From contig JAJSPD010000005.1 of NCBI GenBank assembly GCA_021307315.1, forward strand, positions 744,001-808,000: a stretch of 64,000 nucleotides of DNA. The letters run 5' to 3'. The translations under genes and the position numbers were made by a program. Below, piece by piece: positions 22,575 to 34,436 of this stretch. Every line of letters starts with the position of its first letter. Position 1 is the first letter of the stretch. Source of the stretch: Bisporella sp. PMI_857. Taxonomy: Eukaryota > Ascomycota > Leotiomycetes > Helotiales > Helotiaceae. The notes beneath the pieces were generated by a model that was not told the DNA's origin, did not search any database, and worked only from the letters and a program-made list of their open reading frames with translations.

Positions 22575-23683
22575 GGTGTGAGCCGTTATCGACATCAGAT
22601 ATCAGCATGACTAATGAAGTTTTGAAGGAGTTGCACATAGGATATCGACTCATCAGGATAGCTGAATGGAAACTTCCATCGCCAGATGGATATGGTATCA
22701 TTAAGCAGATATTAGTCCCAGGAGAACAACACATGTGAGATGTCCCTCATGTAGAAAATCTCCAACATATACTTATACATCTGACAATTCTTTGTTTATT
22801 CCCAGTACTATGTGACATCCCGGATCTTTCCCGCAGTTTCCTTTCCTGTCGGCGCCACCAAATATATATATTCTAAATGTTCCTGCTTCTGCTTCGGAGA
22901 TTCTGCGTGTATCCCCCGAAGTTCTTCCGGACATCTAAACACTTCCTTCCCACAAATTTCATGACTCTGTCGGATAGCTTCAGACTCTCTGGGCCATACC
23001 AGCAATTTCGCCATCATATTATTCCAAACCAAAAACCTTTGTTGTGCTGTCTGTGGATTGCCTACAACTCACTTTCCCGATTGAGTTCTGGATTAGCTAC
23101 TCGCTAGTTCTAGATTTACACCTTTTTGTTAGTGCGCAAGGCTCGTGTCCGAGGATAATATTTTGTGGACTTACGGCTTTTGGTTTGCGCTCGGATTAGC
23201 GGAAGCCGTTTTTGTGTTAGCTTGTGTTTTTTTTTAGGGGGGGGGGGGTTGTTGTTGGTACTGATCCGTAAGGTATAGCGTTATGAACATCAGCTGGTGG
23301 TGTTGGCTTCCGAATAAGGTTGGACGCTATTCTATGGACTTCCACAATTGATTTGTGTTGCGTACGTGCGACAGTCTAGTATATTGCGCATGGAATAGTA
23401 GATTGGCTTTGTGGTGAGTCCATCGCTCGTTTGGGAGGTATCTATACCTGCTGCAAGTGGAAGAATTTCCGTGAGCATCCATGGCGCGCACAATCGGCAT
23501 CCTACACAGAGTCTAATCGCAACTACACCTGTAGCACAAATCTGCACCTTCAATCACATTACCGCACATTCGAAAACCCCTCTGTTCCTCCATCGCTCAC
23601 AATACTTTACAGAATCTCAAGTTTGTGGGCCGCAAGCAATGTGCGTTAGAAATAGGACTCCTCACGGAATACCAAGGCTATAT
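22575..23683. other. Intergenic gap
   Basis: No supported gene. A 75-codon minus-strand frame at 22808-23032 reads as charged, protein-like text but has no partner exon. A T9-A-G12 homopolymer junction is listed separately. Convergent 3' flanks of the Cys-rich protein and the HET gene lie at the ends. Confidence 0.5.
23227..23248. repeat. Homopolymer junction T9-A-G12
   Basis: A run of nine T, one A and twelve G on the plus strand, seen directly. The exact length may be a sequencing or assembly artefact. Confidence 0.85.
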
Positions 23684-25959
23684 TCATATTAGATAAACAG
23701 TTCGTTCACTCGTAGGGCATGCTTCCCAGTCTGACGCAAGGAGGGGAGATGCCATGTTTATCCTCTCCGAGACACCCCTGTCATCTGTTTTGATGGCCAT
23801 GATTAAGACGTGTTTTTGATCACGCTCATACTCCTTGTAGTCGCCCATGAAAATAAATTCCAAGGTTTCCGGAACAATATCCATCCCATCAATGGGACCA
23901 GAAATTGATGATATATCGGTCACGGGTCCGCTGGCAGGCGAGGAGAGGAGAAGGATGGAAGAATTTTCGGGGGAATCGTCCCATTGATGCAGCTCCACGG
24001 GTATGATTGCGGATGTGGTGGTAAAAATAAGGAGTTGAGCGCGTTCAGCGGGTGAGAGGGTATCTGGTATATTATACCAGATGGATGGTTGCGGTGAGTG
24101 CTTAAGCCGAGTTGGGTGGCCCGCTTGATTGACCAGGGAGGGTATGAGCTCGATTTTAGAGGTATCATCTTGGCGAATGCGATAGAAATTGATGTCTGAG
24201 GCTAATTTCAGTTGCCAGTCGACGTAGACGATGTATTGAAACATGTCCGAGAGCGGCAGTGGGGGACTATAATTATGGGCTGATTGCCAGCCGGCCCAAG
24301 ACCAGCTTGGGAACCCCTTTCGCCGTTCCGCAGCGTGGTATGAGCGGAAAAGCAGGCCGTGGAGGAGAAAATTAGTCGGTAAGCCATGGAAGATATCGCA
24401 TTCCATTGCTTCAGAATAGGAGGTCATTACTCCTTGAAAGGCATTTAGGATATCGCCTGGATTAGTCATTCGTCGTAGGATATACCGTTAGATAGTTTTC
24501 CAATATTGCATTAGCTGCTCATGCTTGAAGTACCTGTGGTTGGGATCGAACCCGAAGTACAAGGCTTGGGCTAGGAGATGGGAATACCCTTTGTTGATGC
24601 CTTGCATTGCTTCAGAAGGTGCTTTGGTCGCTTTGGTGAAAGAGTATACGTCGAGGTGGCCCCAGGAATCAGTGGGAACACTGAAGGTTATGGAAGATGG
24701 TGCTTCGAGGAACTTATCTTCCCGCCACATAGAGCATTCGCATTTGAAGTAGACTTGCGAGTCTGTGAAATATAGCCTGATTTCGTTAGCGCCTGTCTCA
24801 ATCGTTACCGGTAAGAAATCACGCACATGCGTTTCGAGAAGTACATCTCTTGCAATGTCCAGGCTCGGGTGATCCAGATAGATTCCTGGATGGTTTGCGT
24901 GAATCCAGGTAAAATATTTGCAAGGCGAAGACCTTGGATAGCTTCGATGTGCTGTGTTTGAGTCCTTGAAGAGACTCCGGGTAAACCTACCCATGAGTCT
25001 GCTCCAGCTGCACACACAATTGTCAGCTCAGAATACTCGTAAATTTTATGCATCTTTTTGATCTGAATTGCCTGGTCTGTTGCGCTGTCCTGAAAGATAC
25101 AAAGAGCATCAACCCATAAGTACCGGTAGCCTAGCATTTGAGTTATTTTCATTGCATCCTTAATCGTGGTCGGGATATTTGATAGTTCAGGTGCTAGTCC
25201 GCCTTTGTTGAAGAGCCGCTTACTTGTCGATTCTAATAGCGTAAGCTGAGACACATCGAATCCTCCCCAAACGTAACTTAGTGCAAGGTATTTCAGGTTT
25301 CTTCCAAATGCTGGAATAATCTTCTCTTCCTCAACGTCAATGAGACGGAAATGTCCCTGACGATTGCTCGCATTCCAGATCTCAGGTTCAGCTTTGCAGC
25401 GCACGCCATGAAACAGGTCGCACTCTCGTAGCCATCTTTTCAAGAGCCCAATATCAATCATTTGTGAGACCTCTCGTCCTCTCATCAGACTGCCATCCGC
25501 CAAGCGACGCTCTGGCGAGTCGTACTCCAGAGAATGAATGAAGTATCTGTAATTATTACGGTCCTGAATTGCAATATGCGGCACATAAACTCGCTGTTCC
25601 TTGCCACGAGCGGCAGCCTCTCCATCCTTCACGAAAGACTCATCCCTCCCGCATTCAAGCCAAACTCTCCCTCCATCATCAGTCAGATCCTCAATCCCAT
25701 TGCCCGAACTGATAGCTTCCAAGGTCTTTAGGACTAGGCGGCAGAAGGGACACCCAGGGTGGCGCTTTATGTGGCTCAGCGGTATTCTCTCGCTCCATTT
25801 GAGTGGATACGTGGAAGACGCTGCAAAGACTTCTTGAAAGTCAAACCGGGAGCATATGGAACAGAGTTTATTTTCACCTTTCGTAGTGGAGCGGAACGAC
25901 CCAACCAGTGATCTAGTTAGTCCGGGGCTATTGGTTACTTTCGAGATCCAGGAGGCCAT
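23684..25959 (-). pseudogene. HET (heterokaryon incompatibility) domain gene with an in-frame stop
   Basis: HET-domain proteins trigger cell death when unlike fungal cells fuse. The start chosen is the ATG at 25959 (MASWISKV). Exon 1 is 25959-24827; a 50-base intron (donor GTGCGT, branch GCTAAC) leads to exon 2 from 24776. A Cys pair region (CSICSRFDF, HPGCPFCRL) comes first. The HET motifs follow: YLALSYVWGG, then GYRYLWVDALCIFQD, ELTIVCAAG and TRAWTLQE, then LYFTDSQVYFKC across the splice. Exon 2 meets TAA at 24488-24490, which gives 473 residues. The same frame then runs on for 267 codons to 23684 with typical HET C-terminal text (RRMTNPGDILNAFQG, FPSWSWAGW). No intron I can draw removes the stop and keeps frame. 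It is probably a recent nonsense allele, but a sequencing error or a functional short protein is possible. Confidence 0.85.
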
Positions 25960-26762
25960 GACACCTCTTCTTCTCAAGCCAAGTAGAGTGTCAACATAAA
26001 AAAGTGCATATTATGAGATAATTTATAAGATGTTGCTGTCTGAAGACAGTGTTGATGTGGGAGGAAAGAGTGTAGGTCATCAGGCCAGTGCTGTTCAGCT
26101 CACCAATTGCTACAGCCAATCAGAGGGCCGATGTCAGAGTGACCCACTCTTCCGGCCATCCACATCTACACAGCATCAAAGTCTTCTAGAAGCAACTACT
26201 GCTAGCGAAGAAGTTGAGGTTTTACAGTTTTTTTTGGTAGGTGGTGGCTCAGAATCCACTAGGATGTTGAAGAATGAGGTATCATATCTAGTGTGCAAAG
26301 CATGCTAGAGCTATCCATACAATCCATGTTTGCCCACGCCAATTCTCTTTAGCGAATGAGACTCAGTTATTGAAACCTCACTGTTCTCAAGTGCTTGGAG
26401 ATTGCTCATTCTTACCTATCAAATTCTGAGTTTGTCTACACAAGAGGACCTGTTTCTCGACTCGTTCTTAGTGTTTGCTTAGCGAACAAGAACTTGCTCA
26501 GCTCAGAAACTATCATGACTCGGACAACATGCATCTTCTTTGCTTCTCGAGTATTATTCTATCAGGGCATCGATACTATCTCTTTTCAGGTGAAGTCCAG
26601 GCTTATGCGCACTTTGTGCTAGCCATTCATCGGAAATTCTGTGGTTTCCATACCGAACATTTTGCAACACAACGCAATCTTGGTAAGTTGCCATAGCTTC
26701 GTGCTTCTAGGCGGATGATCATTGACGATTCTTCATATACGAGATTTGATTTTTGTTGGTTC
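25960..26762. other. Intergenic gap upstream of the HET gene
   Basis: HET promoter and 3' flank of the Zn2Cys6 gene. A plus-strand 92-codon frame from ATG 26030 shows no recognisable motif and is not called. Confidence 0.5.
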
Positions 26763-29028
26763 CTACATCCATGCATCAGAGAGGCCCAGACTTTCTGGAA
26801 TCCCGATATCTTCAGTACACCATGCTTGGCCCTCTTGATTTTCTCGCCCTACTTCTGGTTCATAGATGCCATCATCGCCAACCTCTCCAACGATGCTGCC
26901 CCTCCACTGACGCACTTGTGGAGAACTGAGCCCATCTGCATTCATGAACGATATAGTGTCTGAGAAATCCATGTTACAAGGAGGTATCATCGTAGGATCC
27001 GAAAGAGAAGGCATCAGACCGTTGCTGAAGCGTCGCATTTCAGGTTTTTCTGCTGCTTTGGCAAGCAAGAGGTTCGCATAATGTTTCTGAGAATTCGGTG
27101 TCTGACTGAGCGTTTTGACAAATACAACGAATGGGTCTTGAGACACGCCATAGAACTCATGCGGAATATTTGTTCCCAGAACCTGCATGATGTCTACCAT
27201 TGCATTTCCAATCTCAAATATTTTCTCAAAAATTCCCATGCCATGTACTTCGATGCTTTTAATTGGTAAACTGGATATGACCTCGAGAAGAGAGTGTGCA
27301 ATCTTCAAAGGGTAGCGGAAAGTCATGCTCTCATCTTCTGCGTTCCAGCTCAACAAACCTTGTCTCATAGACGATTGCCATACGATAAGACGTAGCCATT
27401 GCTGAGTAACAAGGATATCGGCCTTTTGTATATCTGTCATGGCAAGTTGCGAGGGCTGCGAAAGACTGAGTTGCTCTTGAAGAGCCGTATATGTCAACGT
27501 AGAGGCGGGTGCTTCTGAGGATTCGTTCCACGAGTCGACAAAATTGGAATCAAGAAGGTGATAAGATTGTACAAGGTGCATGAAACCTGAATGTATTTCC
27601 GGGGTTTCATATTCATGGAGGGTAATGGGTAATGCGGGAGTCTTGGATAGAGTGAGAGGTTTGTGTCGTAAGATTGCAAAAGACCTAAGAAAGCTTTAAC
27701 CACAGTTCACTATCAAATAATGTGAAATATTACCTCTCAGTAACATACAAAATCCAGAAAGTTCTCCGGCGGCATAGTTCCTCAGCTGGTGAGAGCCCAA
27801 TGTAGGTCTTCTCGTCATGGAAACCAAGATCCTGCCCCATAGTTAAGGCTTCTCGTAAATAATACCACGACTTCCGCGACTGGTTGAGCTCGAAGAAAGC
27901 CGTTGAAAGGAAATAACATGATATGACGGCAGATAATGTTTTATCTTCGACAAAATCGTAAGATTGTCGCACCAAAATACATTGGTCTAGAAAGAAGCGT
28001 CCGGCAGTTTCCCATGACTGTGGTCCAGGGGCAGATATGCTCTTCCCAATCATATGCGTGGATGTCAATGCGCACAAAGAATATACTAGATTCTTCTCCG
28101 ACACATCGAGCTGACGTTTAATGGACTCTCGCAGTGCAGGCATGTAAATGAGTGGCATGATAGGATAGATATGTTCCATGAATAAATCGATACAAGTGGG
28201 GATCAAATGAAAGTAGCTTGCAGTCGTTGGCATGAATTGTTCAGAGGTGAAGATACTTCGAGGTTCTTCGTTCAGATGTAGATTTTCTGCAAGTGCTGCT
28301 GGTAGCCACTGTCGTTGAAAAGATGGGGAACTTGGGGCCGTCGCGCTATCAGATATCCAATCGTCGCTGCTATTTCACGATATCAATACTTGGCAACGAA
28401 CAAGGAGCACATATAAGAGACAAGAATTAAATGAAAGCAGGCCATCATTCCCTTATGTAAAGAGTATTGATGTTACCAGGCGCAACACTTTAGGAGACGG
28501 GTACATATCACGTGAGAGTTTGCGATGAGTTGATGCTTGACCATGTGGCTTGAGATCGTGGTCGAAGGTACTACCTCCAGATGAATAGTATGTGGAAAAT
28601 ACAGGGTAGAGCAGGTGAGGAAAGAATATACTCACGATCCAGGACCAGTACTGTGGCTTTCCGGAACGGACTCGTTCGTATTCAATCTCGATGGCGGCGT
28701 ATCCTTCGGCTTTTGGTAGGCTGCAACCCCATCCTGAGCTCGCAGCTCATTGATTACCCTCCCACTGCCCTTCTTGGGACCTCGTCTTTTAGGGATATGC
28801 TCTCTTTTGCAGATCAAGGAGGTGTTCTGGCACTGGTTGCATGGTAGATTCCCATCACAGCGTATGCCTAGCCAATTCAAGTCAGCATGTATGTCTCCCA
28901 GCCGGATATGAAACACGGAAATAACCCAGTTCTGGACTGGTTAGGGTTCTTAATATGTAGTGTGACTTACGTCGTCTTCGGCAGTGGTCGCAGACCGTCC
29001 TTTTGGTTTTGGTTGGTTCTGGAGACAT
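26763..29028 (-). CDS. Zn2Cys6 fungal transcription factor
   Basis: Fungal-specific nuclear regulator; its target genes are unknown. My model of four exons (29028-28971, 28867-28636, 28369-27734, 27684-26763) gives 615 residues with phases that fit. The zinc cluster is split by intron 1: Cys13, Cys16, Cys23, Cys29, Cys32 and Cys39 (C-x2-C-x6-C-x5-C-x2-C-x6-C), followed by the basic linker KREHIPKRRGPKKGSGRV. The middle-homology (fungal_trans) domain occupies exon 3 and continues into exon 4; it shows FLDQCILVRQSYDFVEDKTL, SWYYLREALTMGQDLGFH and ELCRRRTFWILYVTERSFAI. Intron 2 is long (266 bases). An open stretch inside it (28570-28477) could be an extra exon, but its phase does not fit the simplest model. 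It neighbours the HET gene on the same strand. Confidence 0.88.
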
Positions 29029-30617
29029 CCCATCTCCGATCTTTTGTGACGGATAGGATCATTCTTCACGGTCCTCGGGAGACGGGAGATGGGGAGTTGA
29101 AGCGAAAGATACGGCGTCGAGGTCATAAAGGGTAAACCTGATGTTGTAAGGTTTGTGTAGCTGGGCCGGGCGGGCTTGGTAAGGGCTCGAGGGGGGAAGG
29201 TGGAAGGGTGGAAAGAAACCAGAATGCGGGGTTGATATGGAGCTGGTCTGTCCTGGGTTAGACTAGACCTAAGCGAGCAACCTCCTGATCTCGCCTCTGG
29301 TTAACATGCATGAGATAGTTTCAATATGATTCGTTAAAGTTAGCTAGCTGATAGATAAACATGAACCTACATGACGCTCCCATAAATTGTGGCAGGATAT
29401 TATAGCTTCTACCGCAGCCACGGAGCGGAGATGCATATACGCATCGTAAATTAAGGTTTAAACCAATTCTTAGCTTAGCTGATTTAGACAGCCATTCGTC
29501 ATCCGGCTTGTCTTAAGTTTTGTGTCTTGCGGCTCTGCTCACTGATCAACTACTACCCACGGAAAAAGTTGCCTCATTTGTCGCAAGAGGATTTAGCTTA
29601 CACAGTGATAGCTTGAAATGTCATGCATCAGGGCTGCGACGATAATTGTGAACGTGAAGTTGTTATATTTTGATTTTGTCATAGGTCCTCTAGTTCCCGG
29701 GTCTTTCCCCTCCAACGATGGCTGTGTCTAATTGGATACGATATGTGTGTTGAAGGCTCTGACAGAAAATTACTGGGTGTTTTATATTGTTCGAAAGTAA
29801 AGCAACGCACTGGCACGGTATTATCAGTATAGTCAACGGAATGAGGATCCAAGTTCAGAGTTGCAGTGTCAAAGGCGTTATGCTTCATTCATTCCAAATA
29901 TGTGAAATAAAGCACCTCTGTAGATTGTAAGTGACTCTGCAGATTGTTAGACTCAAGTAGCATGCTGAGGCATTCTGGCAATGGATCCAGAAGGTTCAGC
30001 CTTCGTGCCATTGCTGCCCAGCCCCATCCTCAAGACCATTCATCCCTTTACGGCTTCCATTTTGTACCGCGCCATTCTGTTCGGACTAACCTGCCCTCTT
30101 CATCCCGTTTGCCAGCTCTATTCTCTGCGTTCGTCGCCCATGTCATTGTGCGCTCTATGAAAGCTCAAGTTTGGTAATGACATCACATCCCAAATCTGCC
30201 GGCTACGCAGCCTTACATGAGACTACTAAAGCTACTATTCGGACTACATCGATATCTCAAAGAGACAGAGTAGCGTTGGAAGTGGAACCTGGGAGGGGTA
30301 GTAATTCATGTTGAAGTATGCAATAGCTGATATGAAGTCGTAGAGAACCTGTTCTCCTTGTCAAAATTAGATACCTTGATAGTCAGAACATCATTCACAG
30401 TCACATAATTGAATGCAACTCTTCAAGACGCAAGATACTTAGATGAGGAGGACAAGCTTTCTTAATTAAATGGGGACTTGCTTATATTTACACATTTGTT
30501 ACCATACGAGCTTTATCTTGAGGCATGAGCTTGGGTTTCGTGTATGTAGTGCTTACTTCAAATATAGCCCCTTGTATCTCTATTTTATAGATAATTCTTT
30601 CTTCCAATCTTTATAAC
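29029..30617. other. Intergenic gap
   Basis: Promoter of the Zn2Cys6 gene on the left and 3' flank of the GH5 gene on the right. The short frames in between have no motif support. Nothing else seen. Confidence 0.5.
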
Positions 30618-31853
30618 TCAAGGCCCTTGAGTCTGCTTAAAAATATCAGGATACTTCCCCAGAAAAGTGGGATTCCTGGCCCCATTCCAATCCCTATCCA
30701 TCAGTCCCCAGCTCTCGTCATAATTCGCCTGACCCTGTCTCACATAATACGTTCCCTGAATAGCCCACAACGCCCAGTCCATATCATTGCTCTTCATATA
30801 ACCGTACAGACAATCCAAATAGCTCTTATCATCATCACTCAGCCCATCATTCGGCCCGCCTTGTAAACCAACACCGAATTCCGACAGAATCAATGGCGCC
30901 GTGTAGCTCTTGCCCTGCGTAAGCACAAACCCGTCAAAAAAGCCATACTCTGCCTTCACCCAATCACAGCTGTTGAACGGATCCGGAAATGTGAGTGTAA
31001 AGGAATACGCATGCATCTCCCAGACATGTTTTCCTGGCCATGATACTTCAAAATCCCTGCTCTTTAGGAAGCTCAAGTCTGTAGCAGATTGGGAGCCGCC
31101 AACGATAACAAGCGCTTCAGGAAAGGCGTCGTGAACGCGCACTCCGCCCTGATGCATGAAATTGTACCAGTCATCATGGTTATTCGTGTCTTGGAGGAGA
31201 AACGGCCGGATCTCATTGCGGAGAGAGAGTCCGATGACACCAGGTTGGCTGCGCGCCCACGTTGCTTGAGCTGTGAGACCATTGAGCCAGTTCTGTGTTT
31301 TGAAGTAGCGGCTGTTAAGGTCGTTGTAGCCGAATGCTTCGTCCCACCAGCCATTTCCGTCGTCGATATTACAGCACCAACTTGCCTTGCTAACGTGGTT
31401 GTCCAAGACTGTCATGATTCCTCTATTCCAGAGAGCTTTGATAACTGCCGCGAAAACATCTTGATTGCTTGCACCAGCAATGAATGGATTCTTAGTCACG
31501 ACATTGTTATACATATTGGTCATAGTCGCCACATCAATTCCTGAGGCGGCAGCCGCAGCAATGAAGGAGTCAGAGACCTTTTTGTTGGGATCCAGTGCAT
31601 GGTCTATAGAATATGTGAGACGAACGGCATTGAAGTTGTTTGCCTTGATGAAGTCGGCAATGTGATCTATAGACTGCTTGTGTAAGCCTTCTGGAATGTT
31701 CGCCTCTCCATGACCTGCCCAATTGATTGCTCGCAGCTTGACCCTTGCTCCTGTTGAGTCTAGAATCCATCTGCTCGAAGTACTCAGTGGCAGTTTCTGA
31801 GCTAGTGCTGAGAGGCTAAAGCCCGCGATCGTGAGTAATAGGGAGAAGCGCAT
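30618..31853 (-). CDS. Secreted glycoside hydrolase family 5 (cellulase superfamily)
   Basis: Retaining beta-glycoside hydrolase of the (beta/alpha)8 GH5 fold, exported to attack plant or fungal polysaccharide. A single exon of 411 residues; I start at the ATG at 31853 because it opens a clear signal peptide (MRFSLLLTIAGFSLSALAQ), although the frame is open to 31919. The catalytic residues are probably Glu214 in LSLRNE (acid/base) and Glu325 in LILSEFG (nucleophile). Other GH5 features are LRAINWAGHGE near the start, FNAVRLTYS, VLDNHVSKASWCC and HVWEMHAYSFT. No carbohydrate-binding module is attached. The substrate (glucan, mannan or other) cannot be told from the sequence. Confidence 0.93.
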   Translation of the reverse strand: MRFSLLLTIAGFSLSALAQKLPLSTSSRWILDSTGARVKLRAINWAGHGEANIPEGLHKQSIDHIADFIKANNFNAVRLTYSIDHALDPNKKVSDSFIAAAAASGIDVATMTNMYNNVVTKNPFIAGASNQDVFAAVIKALWNRGIMTVLDNHVSKASWCCNIDDGNGWWDEAFGYNDLNSRYFKTQNWLNGLTAQATWARSQPGVIGLSLRNEIRPFLLQDTNNHDDWYNFMHQGGVRVHDAFPEALVIVGGSQSATDLSFLKSRDFEVSWPGKHVWEMHAYSFTLTFPDPFNSCDWVKAEYGFFDGFVLTQGKSYTAPLILSEFGVGLQGGPNDGLSDDDKSYLDCLYGYMKSNDMDWALWAIQGTYYVRQGQANYDESWGLMDRDWNGARNPTFLGKYPDIFKQTQGP

Positions 31854-33498
31854 CGTGTTTAGTCCAAGCACGCGGATCTGGGTTTTGGGGTTCAGATTAG
31901 CAAAAGTAATGAATCCCAACCAATTGAAAGTTCATGAAACCACAAACTATCACTCCATATATGGGGAAATTGGATCAATTGAAATACAATTGTGCAGAAC
32001 CACGTAACAAGGCGGTCCAGCTTTTGAAACAGTGAGAGAATGTACGGCCACTTGATGCCTTAAGTAGCATCAATACCAGATTGTACAGAATTAGCGCAAC
32101 GAGAAAGGGCAAAGCCAAATATAAGTGAAGTCAGGTAAGGGAGCGTCCCCGCATTGTGCGTGGCTTTATTCTACTGACAAAGTTCAGAAATGCTACACAA
32201 TAGCGACCGGCAGCAGACGGGACGACGAATCATACTTGCATGCAAAGCAGAGATCTCGGAAATACGCCGATCATAGCCTTGCCACGAAGAGGCAAAGCCC
32301 GCGATTTGATCACCTATTCGAGAAGTACACAAGCACAGGCAAGCATGGAGACCAGGGCAGCAGATGGAATGATAGCCCTTAGAGGAGTAGCTGCCACCGC
32401 TTTAGTGGCTATGATATGGAAGCAGGTACGCTGTAAAAGTACAACGTTGTGTCTAGGTGCGGGGGAGAGTAGAGCAAGTGGCGATCTTCCGAACGTCCTT
32501 GTTCATTTCAGGAGAGCCGCAGTTGAAGGATCGGGAACCTTGTTCTCATTCTAAATTATGATAGGACGGCTCAAAAAGCTTGCATAATCTCCAAAAATTT
32601 AGGTTGTGTGCTTGCCTTTCATGTGAAAGCTCTAGTAGTACATCACACAAATGCGAATCTAAGAGTAGCTGTACTGAGCTCCTCTGCGCAGGTTCGCTAA
32701 TACACTCGAAATTGAACTCATGCTGAGCTTTGGATACCTATTAACTTCCCAAAAAGAGGAAATTGGACATAAGTTCGGCAGAGAGATAGTCGAAAGACTG
32801 CGAAGATAGCTATAAGCAAAAGTAAAACGTCCTGTGACTGACCATGCTGAGAACCTTCTGGCGAACTCTTCTCTCTTAAAAAGTCGCATCGAAGCAACAT
32901 GATCATGAAGCAGATAAGATAGAGCAATCATTGTACTGTAACGAATTCATTTATGAATTGCAGCTTTAACCGAATTAAGCAGCAACAACAGAAACGGTAT
33001 TGGAGGAGAAATAGAAAAGTAGGAGGCTGGGCTGAGAGTTGATATAAGCTTGTGGGGAAGGAAAATGACGGGCCAATGAGGTTATTCAGAGGAATGCCGA
33101 CGCTAGTCCGACTTGGCCCGAGAAATGGCTGTCTCCATCGGTCCACATCAATTAAGCAGAACGTGTGGTAATGTCGACAATTTAACCCCCAGTTCATCAC
33201 AAATGATAACATACAGCTTACCGACCATGACTAAATCATCACATCTGTCCCCAAATCGGAGCTTCTCCAAATTCGGTCTTTCAGGCTAAAAATCCATCCT
33301 ACCCTGAGGTACCTACGTAAATCCTTAACCCCAAATGGAAATTAAGATGCTGATTTACTGGGAAACGGAGATTTCCCATGATCTGATTTGATCATCCACT
33401 ATGCGAAAATCATAGCCAAGAAAATAATGCTACCCCTGTATTATGCGGTGGGATAGGAGATATCACAGAAAAGAAGGGTTCTAGATCCCGTTATTGTC
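31854..33498. other. Intergenic gap upstream of the GH5 gene
   Basis: GH5 promoter at the left end. The plus frames at 32125-32554 and the minus frames at 32659-33212 show no domain and no consistent splice partners. No gene is called. Confidence 0.5.
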
Positions 33499-34147
33499 CT
33501 ACCCAGTCCAGCAATCACCGACGATATGGAAAACGCCAGAAAAGACCTGAGGGTCTTGTGCATCCCACCATGCAATAACCAGGTCATCGCTGGTGCAAAG
33601 ATGTTTATCAAGTTGGAATTGCGCCCACCCTAGACCGGAGTCTGTATAATCTGGCAGTTTCTCCTCTGATTCTGATCAGCATCTGGTCTATTGAGATGGA
33701 ATCTAGATCTGGAAGGTCACATACTGTAGAAGTACAAAGGTTGGTTCCAATCCGGGTTGGGATTGGGTGAAGGATTGAGTTCATAGATGGGGAATTGCTG
33801 AGGAAGGTAAGTTGTCTGTTTCTGGAAAGGGAAGGAGGGATATCGTATACCTGGTACGCAAAACCGTTTGGTTGCTTTGAGGTAGGTGGGAAGTAGATGC
33901 CAACTCTGACCTCAGAGGTAACTTTGGCGACTTGATCGGGTCTGATACCCTCTGGAATTGTTGTGTTCCTGATGTTCCGTTAGCGCAAGTCTTGAAAATT
34001 TGACGATGTTATATACCAAACGACTGTGAAATTGGAGCCGACAGGAATAATATCGCCGTTCTTTGGACTGAGAATTGGAGGGTAGTAGAGGCCAGCGAAG
34101 GCAACCGGAAGGAGGGAGAAGACTGAGAAAGATCGTAAGAACCTCAT
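33499..34147 (-). CDS. Small secreted protein, possibly Kre9/KNH-like N-terminus
   Basis: Four short exons (34147-34017, 33968-33851, 33797-33725, 33671-33499) join to 495 bases, 164 residues, with matching phases. Introns of 48, 53 and 53 bases have GTATAT/ATCAG, GTATAC/CTCAG and GTATGT/ATCAG ends. The N-terminus MRFLRSFSVFSLLPVAFAG is a signal peptide. It is followed by YYPPILSPKNGDIIPVGSNF and a Trp, resembling the start of Ser/Thr-rich cell-wall proteins of the Kre9/KNH type; this similarity is from memory and weak. The C-terminal half holds SGLGWAQFQLDKHLC and LVIAWWDAQDPQVFSGVFHI. Two Cys in the mature part could form one disulfide. No GPI signal is seen. It may be a cell-wall protein or an effector-like secreted protein; function unknown. 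Confidence 0.8.
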
Positions 34148-34436
34148 TTTGCTGATTCCAGGGTGCTGGTGAAGATACGACTGCAGATGTGTAGAAATGA
34201 GGTGAAGTTTAGAGGAGCCTTAGGATTGTAAGTCTTCAATGAACGGCGTAGGAACGATGAAACTTCGACTTAGTCAAAGTGGGTAGTGCAGATGTTCTCG
34301 AGTTTACTTTTCACGGAAATATCTCCATTTTATAATAAATCCCATACCCCAGAAACCCGAAACACAAATCCATTATAGTACTTGCAGCGCACCTACCTCT
34401 TCAAATGAACAGGCTAAACTTCGGAGCGTACAGCCT

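Noticed and set aside
22808..23032. 75-codon charged minus-strand frame
   Set aside because: Protein-like composition only; it stands alone without splice partners.
24542..24553. A tRNA-like B-box (GGGTTCGATCCC on the minus strand)
   Set aside because: It lies inside the coding frame of the HET gene, has no A-box or acceptor stem around it, and the codons read as normal protein.
24745..24776. A HET exon junction using the donor nearest the end of the exon 1 frame, with a 32-base intron
   Set aside because: Too short for a fungal intron; a 50-base intron with donor GTGCGT and the same acceptor fits the family sequence better.
33822..33850. A 29-base intron in the small secreted protein gene
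   Set aside because: Too short; using the next acceptor gives a normal 53-base intron with the same reading frame downstream.
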